Below the pieces are notes generated by a model. It had not been told where the DNA came from and made no database searches. It saw nothing but the letters and a program-made list of their open reading frames with translations. The position numbers and the translations under genes were made by a program. A stretch of 21,602 bases of DNA from Chara braunii (taxonomy: Eukaryota > Streptophyta > Charophyceae > Charales > Characeae): assembly GCA_003427395.1 (NCBI GenBank), contig BFEA01000150.1, forward strand, positions 1,955,896 to 1,977,497, read 5' to 3'. Numbering within the stretch: position 1 is the first letter of the stretch; every line of letters begins with the position of its first letter. This document shows positions 8,270 through 16,270 of the stretch, piece after piece.

Positions 8270-9435
8270 CGTGTACCCAGTCACACAGGCCCTTGGTTGG
8301 GCACAAAATCATGGTTATGCCCAGGAACCGGGCAGGCCAAATTGGGTGTGCACTGTGCACATAATTTGCAGGGCTATGTGCATAATTTGAGCTTTCCGGT
8401 AGCTGGGTATAACTGGAATTTCGCGGTACCAACCTGGGCCCACCTCAGTCCTGGGCATGCAAATAATTTGCACAGACCATTTCCCGGGTACGGATGCAAG
8501 TTGGGCTCTGGGACTGGGTATAGCAGGTATTTCCATCTTTTAATGGGGCACAGATATAATTTTCCCTCTCTTTGTATTTTTGGTTTTCTGCTGTGCTCCT
8601 TCACGTTGCACTATGTACATAGCTTGGTTTCTCAAGATTGGTGCATTCACTGCATTGCCTCTCTAGGGGATAGGGTGGTGTATAGAAATTACTGGTAGTT
8701 CGGTGAATCTGTTTTACCAGTTTGGGTCCTTAGGAGGGTTGCTAACTTGCTATATTCAGTGGCTGGAGGCCCGGATTTCTTCCAGGCCAAAGGGTCACGT
8801 TCTTTTGTGATGTACGCCGGGCCCGTTTCCCTGCTGTAATTAAAAAAAACACCTTTTTTGAAAAAAGAGAAAGGCCTAGTGTACTCATGCCCTCAAACTG
8901 CGCCCGTACCGATCCCCAAAACAAGGCCACGTGCACTGAAAAAAAGCAAAAGAAAGAGATGTACAAGAATAGAGCTGGTGCCTGTTCGAACTGGCGGCTG
9001 CCGCGTTTTCTTGGAGACCTTGTGTCACCAGAAGCGAGGCAGGCGCATCTTTCAATGGGGGCCAGCTGTGTTTTTCTTTTTCTGCCTGCCATCTGGCGGG
9101 CAACGTTGTGTTTCTGTTTTTTTTTTTTTTTGCACGTCTCATCTGTTCATGTGGATCCACATGTGCGGATGAACCAGCAGGAGGACTTGCAGTCGTCCAT
9201 TTGCCCCTTTTCCTTGGGCCCACTGGCTTCCTCCCCTGCTGTTGGGAAGCACTGTTCCACGATTTCTGGCAATGATGTCTCTCTGCCTTTTTGTTTTGGT
9301 GCTTTTCTCCTGTTCTTCTCTGCCCGAAATTTCGTAATGAACCTGTTGTGCTGCTGATCATGGTGTCACACTGGATGGACCATAGCCTTTGTCCGGTGCT
9401 AGTGCGACCACGTGCCAGATATTCCCTATATCCAC
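8270..9435. other. Intergenic sequence with short dyads, no gene seen
   Basis: A TGCA-ATAATTTGCA motif occurs at 8356-8370 and 8458-8472, with a diverged form at about 8376-8390. The second copy is nearly self-complementary. GGGTATA-type motifs and 12-16 base A/T runs (about 8840, 9117-9131) are scattered through it. No open frame shows a recognisable domain. Confidence 0.5.
9148..9163. repeat. Perfect 16-bp palindrome
   Basis: CATGTGGATCCACATG is self-complementary over 16 bases. It is flanked by TCATCTGT and GCGGATGA, which extend the dyad imperfectly to about 34 bp. It follows a T-run. Its function is unknown. Confidence 0.9.
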
Positions 9436-9437
9436 TG

Positions 9438-9521
9438 GAAAAGAGAAAAAAAGAAAAAAAGTAAAAAAAAAAGAGAAGGAAAAAAAAAAAGAAAATAAAG
9501 GGAAAAAATGAAAAAAAACGA
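9438..9521 (+). repeat. A-rich low-complexity tract
   Basis: About 84 bp of A interrupted by single G or T bases, followed by a 9-bp perfect hairpin, CTACTCAGA/TCTGAGTAG (9537-9565). It could be the tail of a lost retroelement. The rest, up to 9800, holds no identifiable gene. Confidence 0.9.
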
Positions 9522-9800
9522 ACAAAACAGCGTGCTCTACTCAGATATTCTCTAGTTCTGAGTAGCAGATGCTCTAACTCAATTCTTGGTTAACAACTAG
9601 GACAGAACCTAACAGGCCTGGCAGGAATTCAAAGATCAGACGTCAATCTCGTCCCTTGGACCGATAATCTGCAGACCTCCTCTTACTCTAGCCTGAGCTA
9701 TGTGATGCCATTCTACCCACCTGATGCAGCTGACGTCTTCGTGATTGTCCTTCCAAGGAAGGCTGAGGCTGCCTGCCTGAGTAACGCCAGTTGTTTCTGG

Positions 9801-10030
9801 TTAAACCATCAGTACGTCTCCCCGCCATTTTACTGCGGCTGTGCGCCGCATCTGGCGGGATGTATCGATCTGCAGCTTCCCAGAAGGACATCCAGGCAGA
9901 ACGGGCTGTGCACGCGACATGACCTGCCTGGATGTATGTTTTGCGAACGGCAGGCCAGTTCATCCTGCCAGACGAGGTGCACATGCAGCCGCGTCTTAGA
10001 AGAATGGTCAGGACAAGTACTGGTGGCCTA
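9801..10030 (+). mobile_element. Small TIR foldback element, copy 2
   Basis: The left end TTAAACCATCAGTACGTCTC faces an inverted right end, AGTACTGGTGG (10016-10026). The halves of the element are themselves complementary: CGCATCTGGCGGGATG near the left pairs imperfectly with CATCCTGCCAGACGAGG near the right, and a perfect 12-bp stem ACATCCAGGCAG/CTGCCTGGATGT lies inside. The element is about 230 bp, non-coding and could fold into one long hairpin. Its right end overlaps the first end of copy 3 at CCTAAA (10027-10032). Confidence 0.7.
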
Positions 10031-10207
10031 AACCTCCAATACTTTCGAGGCACTTTTTTCTCCAGGGCTGGAAACACCCTGTGCGCCGAAGAAAAAACGA
10101 ACCCCCTGTGCCGCCAACCATTTTGCTCTGGAGGTGGAGCCCCGAAAGATAGTGGTAGCATGCGAGCCGCAACTTTAAATAAATGGCTGGGAAACGTACT
10201 GGTGGTA
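10027..10207 (-). mobile_element. Small TIR element, copy 3
   Basis: Read on the minus strand the element starts CTACCACCAGTACGTTTCCC and ends close to AGTATTGGAGGTTTAGG, so both ends carry the family terminus. Its interior follows copy 1 in order (AGTTG-GGCT-GCAT, CTTTCGGGG, GCAAAATGG-TGGC, TTCCAGCCCTGGAGAAA). That fixes the relative orientation and shows that the two belong to one subfamily. It is non-coding. Confidence 0.7.
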
Positions 10208-10549
10208 GCACCCAACCCAGCACCCTTCCTCCTAAAAACAAACTCATCGACGAGTTACCATTCACAAAGGCTTGGCCTAGCGGACTGAAGTGGGGTACCG
10301 GGAAGGCGCACCGAATTCCAAATGCCCTAATTCTGATTTCCAGTGATGAAGAATTCTGAAAATAGCAGGGATGTAGATTCAGTCAACTAGGTCCTGTCTG
10401 GCTGGGCGGCCGGGTGTGTGTGTGCACATGGACTTTGTGCCCAGGCACACGAAAAAACAGTCCAGGAGGATGCTGTGCTCTTTTTTGTGGGGGAGGGTTA
10501 AATTATATCCATCACTAGGGGTGAGGTCCCACTTCGCTGGATTCTTTAT
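10208..10549. other. Intergenic sequence, possible 5' end of LINE copy 2
   Basis: No gene is visible. Somewhere near 10490-10550 the sequence becomes recognisable as LINE coding DNA (GVRS, then GRRS, before the RT motifs). I could not locate the 5' truncation point or a target duplication. Confidence 0.4.
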
Positions 10550-13000
10550 TTCTGGACGTAGATCTTCCGAATCTGCGGATTGCCCCTTTTCTGTTCTTGA
10601 TTATCATGGAAGCGCTGGCTTGCAACCTACGGGCACATCAGAACATTACCAAAATCCAGATTGCACACATACCGGAAGAGGCTATCCCCATCTGTTCATT
10701 ATTTGCAGATGACCTCACCATCATGATAGAGGCCACGCATAACAATTTAAAGGAAATCCAGGAAATGATGGGGAAGTTTATGGAGGTATCGGATATGACG
10801 GTAAATTGGGGGAGTAAGACACAAGGGTGGTGGATCCATGACCAGGGAGGGCGCCCCCCAGAGTCACCTTGGATTGCATGGATCCCATTGGAAGCCCCAC
10901 AAAGAATCTTAGGGGTGTCCATGACAGCGAAGGGATGCCCACCAACTAACGATGAATGGATTAGTACTCCAGCCATACAAAAGCTTGGGCAACGGGAACA
11001 ACAAACACACCTCCATTTTTTGTCGAGCACTAGTTCTAAACAATGTTGCTTTTGCAACACTAATGATATAAATCGGTTCTTTGGCCTTTGAGCAAGGGGG
11101 CACTGAAACAACTTAGGAGAAAGGCAGAGGCCTTCCTATGGAGGGGGGACAGTGAGAACGGTAAGGTTATTAGCAGAGTAGCGTGGGACTTGATTATTCA
11201 GCCAAAAGCTTAGGGGGGGTTGGGGATCATAGACCTCGCTACACAGATTCAAGCCTTGAGACTTGAGTGGATCAAGAGACTAATATTCACACTCCACAAC
11301 CCGTGGTGTACACTGGCCTTGGAGCACCTAGCTTGACTGACTCCAGCTGCCCCGCAAGGAGTGCACTCCTTAACTTGGCTAGAGGACCGTTCGTGGACAA
11401 GGGGAGACGAGTGGAACGGAGAGGGCCAGTTAAATGACAACGTCTGGCCATCCTTGTTGGCTGTGTGGAGGAACCTTCCCCTCCCGAAGAAAACCTCCCC
11501 GGACCGTTGGGAGGAGATCTACAAACAACTTTTGTTCAGCAACCGATGTCTGACAGACGGGCGGGGTTGTATCAGGTCGAGCTCGGACCTACCATGGAAA
11601 AGTTGGGTCAATCGAGGGGTGCTTAGGATAGGGGATCTTTGGGACCAGGAGCGAAGGGATTGGAAAACAGCAGTCCAACTAAAAGAATCCCTGTACCATT
11701 GCCACCACTTCGAGAAACATTTGGAAGACATAATTGAAACCGTCTCATTGGCATGGTATCAAATTCTCAAACGAGGACCTGGCTTTAAGGAAGGGGATTG
11801 GATAGCGACCAAGGAGGGACCGTTGCGCATTGGTCAAATCCACAGGGTAGACCCTCGAATGGTCCTAGTGGAGCTCAATGAGAACATACAAATGGGGGTT
11901 CTAGAAGGAAGTAGAGCCCCCTTTGAATGGATAGAGGTAGAACAGGTCTATCGGATCCGGGTAATGAAAGAAAAAAGGGGGAAGGTACCCTGTCAACCAC
12001 AATGGGTCGTCCATGAGCTACCCTTGGACCCTTTGGAATGGACCTGGTCACCCTCCCCAAAGAGAAAGAGAAGTGCAACAGGTCAGACAACCCTTTACAG
12101 GCTGACAGTTAAATCTGCATACATGATGCTTAGGCCCAAATGTTGCTCAAGGGATGTGGTTATTGATCGTTGGGCCAAACAACTTAATGTGGATTGATCT
12201 CTTATGACGCCTCTTCGATGGTTTCAAGACCAGAAAACCAAACATGCAAAAATCTCTTCCTTGGCAGATAACACATCGCTGTCTGCCTACAAATGATTGG
12301 TTAATAGAGCGAACCAACCTGGAGGAGAAAGGCCTAGCGCTACCGTGGTGTCAGCGATGTCTACAAATGTTCCTTGCCCATAGAAAGGCAAAGACTATCG
12401 AACATATCTTTATGCAATGTTCGATAGCCCAGTTTATGTGGAGGTGGTGGGATCAAATTTGGAGGAATGGTAATTGGTCCTCCCTGGCCATGGTCCTGGC
12501 GGACTATTTTAATGGATCACTGGCCTTTGGCAGGGGAAGTTTCAGCCTTTGTAGAAAATATGTTCACTCTGGGCAGGAGAGCGGTGATGTGGGCCCTCTG
12601 AAACCAGAGGTGTGTTCTGGCCATGGAAAAGGTAAGACTCGAGGGGGCGGAGGTCATCGAACAGATTGAGCAACAGGTGCAGTTAGCACTCATACGGAGG
12701 TGGTCTGACGCAAAGTCACAACTGGATCTTTTTACACAAACTACTGATATCAAAAAAGGGATTACCGCATTTTGTATGGATTGGTTGGGAGGAGAAGGGG
12801 AGGGATGGGTGGCAAAAGTAACATGGGGAGGGGATGGAGTTGGGGATCAACAAGCTTTGGAGGTATCAAGAGATTATAATTTGGTATTCAAGGAGTGGAC
12901 CCAGGTGGAACCTTCATTCCCCTTGCACCCCCCCACAGACTTCCCGGACCCCTTCCCCCCCCATGCCCTTTCCCTGGCGGAAATCTTGGTATGATGATAA
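10550..13000 (+). pseudogene. LINE ORF2 (reverse transcriptase to zinc finger), copy 2, decayed
   Basis: This is the C-terminal two-thirds of an L1-type ORF2, which in an intact element would nick DNA and reverse-transcribe the element RNA. Visible in order: a degenerate SADCPF segment where RQGCPLSP is usual, then MEALACNL (from 10597); the RT palm box FADDLTIM, with FADD at 10702-10713, the family's YADD equivalent; SDMTVNWGSKTQ; LEAPQRILGV; then, in another frame, AEAFLWRGD and GLGIIDLATQIQALRLEW, typical of the LINE thumb and connection. A basic region follows with GDWIATKEGPLRIGQI and LTVKSAYMMLRP, and then the zf-RVT zinc finger HRCLPTNDWLIERTNLE with Cys at 12349 and 12358, His at 12403 and Cys at 12418. 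The last part encodes MEKVRLEGAEVI. Frames change near 10585, 11060-11100, 12200 and 12550, and stops occur near 11210 and 11336, so it is inactive. The N-terminal endonuclease and ORF1 are absent. It belongs to the same family as copy 1. Confidence 0.9.
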
Positions 13001-13507
13001 GAAGATAAAAGGAATGGAGTGGAAGGAGGATCCACTGGTGCGCCCCAGTGCCCTCCCCCACCCCTTCGGTTTAGCTCATTGCCAATGGTATGGGACGCTG
13101 GACCCGGTTTCCAGCAAAACGTCTTTTCATGACCAGTTAGATTCTCTCATCTGTTCTAACAAAGAGGGTGGGCGGAACTAGTTCTTCAGGAGAGGACATC
13201 TGGCGCCCGACAAGAGGGCGAAGAGGTTTTTCCCTATTCTTAAACGACCTGCACAGTCAATCCTTTGGAGACCAGACTAATCAATGCTGGCAGGTCCCCC
13301 AGTCAACTGGCTGTCACAGGCTGTTTCATTCTGTATTCTGTATTTTGTACATGGGACGCTGGACCCGTTTTCCAGCAGGTGATGCTCCCCACCAATAGAT
13401 GGAGCCTATCCCTGGGTGCTAGTAGTGTTGGGTTTTACCAACACCACTAGCACTACAGAGGGTGCTGTTCAAAAAAAGAAAAAAAAAGAAAAAAAAAGAA
13501 GAGAAAG
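13001..13507 (+). mobile_element. LINE copy 2 3' UTR, stem-loop and A-rich tail
   Basis: After the last coding similarity there is about 470 bp of non-coding sequence. It contains a 27-bp direct repeat (13090-13116 and 13351-13377, one mismatch) whose unit includes the small dyad GCTGGA-TCCAGC. It ends in a strong hairpin (13416-13453), a short spacer and the A-rich tail AAAAAAAGAAAAAAAAG-type (13471-13507). This is the expected architecture of a LINE 3' end on the plus strand. Confidence 0.75.
13416..13453 (+). other. LINE 3'-terminal stem-loop
   Basis: GTGCTAGTAGTGTTGG pairs with CCAACACCACTAGCAC around a 6-nt loop, a 16-bp stem with one G-T pair. It lies 17 nt before the A-rich tail. In stringent-type LINEs a 3' hairpin is the recognition site for the reverse transcriptase. 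That role here is inferred from position only. Confidence 0.75.
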
Positions 13508-13691
13508 CAGCTTAGAGCGAACTCATTAGAGAAATCCTTTTAGGGCAGTCCTGGAGACCGGTTTAGGGCGAACAAATTACATAATCCTTTTGGGATGGTC
13601 CTAGAGTTTTTAGATTTTTCTAGATGTGTTCATAGATAACTCAAAGAGATACTGTCCGTAGATAACTACAATTGATGGCCATCATTCTCTC
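13508..13691. other. Short spacer, no gene seen
   Basis: A loose direct repeat (TTAGAGCGAACTCATTAGAGAAATCC and TTAGGGCGAACAAATTACATAATCC-like segments, each followed by TTTT-GG-GGTCCT) with a period of about 54 bp lies at about 13512-13605. Confidence 0.5.
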
Positions 13692-13846
13692 TTAAAGCAC
13701 CAGTACATGCCAGCTATCGGCCACGGGCCCCTTTCGGAGGCCGCTCGCCGCCGATTCATTTTATCTACGGCGCTCGGCCTCCTAAATTTCTGGAGAGGCT
13801 CAAAATAGGTTCTCCAGTTGCCTGGGGCCATGTAATGGTGGTTTTA
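13692..13846 (+). mobile_element. Small TIR foldback element, copy 5
   Basis: The left end is TTAAAGCACCAGTACATGCC. The right end read inward on the minus strand is TTAAAACCACCATTACATGG. TTAA is present at both outer edges, the best-preserved pair in the window. The interior carries a long hairpin (GGAGGCCGCTCGCCG with CGGCGCTCGGCCTCC, two mismatches). It is about 155 bp, with no coding capacity. Confidence 0.75.
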
Positions 13847-14481
13847 ACCACCGGGATGGGGCCCCTGGACTTAAAACTTCTGGCGGTACACAAGGAGGCC
13901 ACTCTTTGGATGTACCAGCCTGGTGCCGAACGGTTTGATTCTTTCCAGAGCTGAGCACAGCAGAATCAGATAGGGAGCTGTCCAAGAAGGAAAGGACCCA
14001 TCGAATGTTGTTAGGATGGAAAGGAGTAGGTCTCACATCATATTTGTTAAGTAATTTTTGGTTCACGACTGCATGCAAATAAAACAGCTATTAAAGCAAT
14101 GCCTGTGAGACGAGTAGCAAGCACTGGTCAAACCCATCACGACATGGATTCTTTCGGCGCACAAATTTCGGTCTGGCGATTCAGGGTCCGGGGAACTGGA
14201 GCTTTGATCCTTGTTTGTGGGGTCTTGCCGTTGGAGGGTACCAGTCCCGTCGGGCCGTAGGGCCTTTCGCAATGCTGTGGAGTTGTGGGAAGGGGCTGCC
14301 AGGTTGATGCCTTTGCTGTAAGGCCATCACACACCAGGGGCTAGGTTGCACTAGCGGGGGTTTAAGCTTGGTTTAAAGTATGCACCGGTTCCTGGCACTT
14401 CTGATCTGAACATCTCCCAGCCGCACTGAGGCCACGTTGAAAAATACTCGAAAGGAAGAGTAAACCTCCACTTGTGGGACT
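13847..14481. other. Intergenic sequence, no gene seen
   Basis: Open frames on the minus strand lack domains. The segment ACTAGCGGGGGTTTAAG (about 14350) resembles a degenerate terminus of the small TIR family in reverse orientation, but no partner end could be found. Confidence 0.45.
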
Positions 14482-14486
14482 AAACC
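14482..14486. repeat. Target-site duplication, left (AAACC)
   Basis: AAACC directly precedes the TG of the 5' LTR and is repeated exactly at 18030-18034, directly after the CA of the 3' LTR remnant. Confidence 0.88.
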
Positions 14487-14670
14487 TGTGGCATACTGAG
14501 TACCACACGGGCCCCTGCAGGACCCGACCAGGTAGGATAACGGGTTTGGTAGGGGCCTTTCGGGCCCTGTGTCGGTTCAGAGTAGGAAGGGGCCCTTTTC
14601 AGGCCCCATGTCGTTTGGCCTAGGGAGTCCTGTAGGTCGTTAGGCCCAGTAGGTAGGCCCTGGCGCCCGT

Positions 14671-14789
14671 TTTGGCGCCAGACTCCGGTAGAGGCCCAGT
14701 AGGCGCCCAGGCCGAGGTAGGCCTTTTTCAATTCCGGCCTTTTCGAATTTGGGCGCCAACTTTATGCGCCAGACCGTTTGGGCGCCAGG
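14671..14789 (+). promoter_or_regulatory. Cluster of GGCGCC (E2F-like) sites in U3
   Basis: TTTTGGCGCC (about 14670-14679) matches the plant E2F consensus TTTSSCGC. TTTGGGCGCCAA (about 14748-14759) and TTTGGGCGCCAG (about 14777-14788) are close variants. Further GGCGCC or GCGCC cores occur at 14662, 14702 and 14766. All lie 50-180 bp upstream of the TATA box. E2F binding is inferred from the motif only. Confidence 0.4.
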
Positions 14790-14817
14790 CCCTGGTGCCG
14801 TTCGACATTGGTGAAGG

Positions 14818-14869
14818 CAGCCTCCCAGCCGGACCAGCACTATATATAGCTGGTCCGCATAGGAGGCTG
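14818..14869 (+). promoter_or_regulatory. TATA box at the apex of nested inverted repeats
   Basis: TATATATA (14841-14848) sits in the loop of GGACCAGC (14831-14838) and GCTGGTCC (14849-14856). This is enclosed by CAGCCTCC (14818-14825) and GGAGGCTG (14862-14869). Both stems are perfect 8-mers separated by symmetrical 5-base internal loops. It is the probable core promoter of the LTR. Confidence 0.65.
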
Positions 14870-15555
14870 GCGTTGAGTCTTCAGGCATTCAGCAGCGGCA
14901 CTCTCCGAAGGTGTTGCAGCTGAGAAGGTGACGATAGGAGTAGTCTTCCAGCGTTGGGCGCTGCTAGGACGTTAGGGTAGCGCTGAGAGGGAGGAGAGTG
15001 GCGGAGGCCAAGGGACTTACCTGGGAGCTTACCGGTGACGTCATCGCTCCAGCTTCGTCTTCGATGTACCGGCAGCAAGGCGCCACCTTTTCACAGGTTA
15101 GTACCTGGCACAGAGAGAAAGAGAGCTCTTCTTCTTCTTCTTCCTCCAGTCCACCATCTCTCCCCTACCCTCCAGCTTCCTGACTTCTTAGACTACAAGA
15201 GAGAGAGATTCCTGACTTTGGGATTTGGCGACATTCGGATTCAGACTCGACATTTGAGCAGAGACACTGGGTGGGGGACAATTGGGATCGATATCAACAA
15301 CATTCTCATCTCCACCCTCCTCTTCATTTGATCCCCCTCTTCCTCATCTGTGTATGATCTGAGCCTGGCACATTCTTCCTATTTGTGGTACCAGGCCCCT
15401 TCACACCTTGTGATGAGGATGATGTCTGTTCGGTCTGCATTGCGACATTGATTGGTCTAATCATTGGTATTGCAGTCTTCCGCTGTCCTATCCTGTGCCA
15501 TGTGAGAGAGGTTGGTTCTTGGTTCTGGTCTGCACCACATCAGTATGCGACAGTT

Positions 15556-15567
15556 TGGTATCGGAGC
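15556..15567 (+). other. Primer binding site, initiator-Met tRNA type
   Basis: TGGTATCGGAGC lies three bases after the 5' LTR. The canonical plant site, complementary to the 3' end of initiator tRNA-Met, is TGGTATCAGAGC, so there is one substitution. Confidence 0.88.
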
Positions 15568-15608
15568 AGACCTCTCAATCAGAGGATGAGCACAATCAAG
15601 GAGGTAGC

Positions 15609-15641
<33 letters not shown>
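15609..15641. repeat. (GATT)n microsatellite
   Basis: About eight GATT units in the leader of the LTR element, between the primer site and gag. Confidence 0.95.
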
Positions 15642-15711
15642 GAATTGGTTAATCAAGTAGGAATTTGTCAACTTCCTGCAACTCTTTTTTGTTTTCTCAA
15701 GTTACTAATTT

Positions 15712-15858
15712 GGAATTCCGCGAAATCCGGAATTCTGCAATTTTCGTGATTCCATGAAATCCAAAATTCCACAAATCTCGTGATTCCGTAAAATAGGGAA
15801 TTCCGAAATTTTCGTAATTCTGCGAAATCCGGAATTCCGAAATTTTCGGAAAACTGCG
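15712..15858. repeat. Degenerate GGAATTCCG/CGAAAT tandem repeat
   Basis: Short units built from GGAATTCCGCGAAATCC and AATTTTCGTGATTCC recur about every 20-45 bp with alternating orientation-like symmetry. Related words appear at about 15945-16030 and at 19480-19506. The repeat lies in the untranslated leader of the LTR element. Confidence 0.75.
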
Positions 15859-16270
15859 ATGTTAGCATTTCGGGCTCTGATTAGGGCATGTTAGGTTAAT
15901 TAGGTTAGGGAGTTGGTCATTTCCAAGGAACCTTGATTTATTCTTTTCGGAAATTCGAACCTCGATTCTACTTCGCACAAATCCTTGTTTTTTTTCAAAT
16001 TGCATTTTTTGAAATTCAAAATTCTGCGAGCCTTGCCTAGATCACACTCATACACTTCTCAGAAAATGCGTCTGATATCAGATCGACGGATATTCAGAAA
16101 AAGAAAAAAGAGAGGAATCCTTTTTTTTTTTTCTGTTGATTAGGACCGGGAATGGAAAGTGCAGTTTGCTTGCTTACCTGCGTTTCCCTCCCACCCAGCC
16201 CTTTGTCTGCCTTCCCGGTTTGGTAAGTGCCACGTCAGCAGCAGTGCCACGTCAGCAGTGCCCTGTCACC

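Larger units (their letters stand above)
14487..15552 (+). repeat. 5' long terminal repeat (1066 bp)
   Basis: The boundaries are TG at 14487 and CA at 15552, supported by the terminal inverted decamer, the 5-bp target duplication and the primer site three bases further on. The U3 portion is rich in GGCGCC-type motifs. A TATATATA box (14841-14848) would place transcription start near 14870-14880. The last 137 bp are repeated at 17893-18029 without indels and with eight substitutions, about 94% identity. Confidence 0.9.

Noticed and set aside
7300-8432. Long open frames on both strands (up to 354 codons)
   Set aside because: They cover the CA-rich minisatellite and the 194-bp GC-rich duplication. 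Overlapping frames on both strands are equally long and none shows a domain.
15945-15975. tRNA B-box-like GGTTCGAATTT on the minus strand
   Set aside because: No matching A box, acceptor stem or anticodon arm could be found at tRNA spacing.
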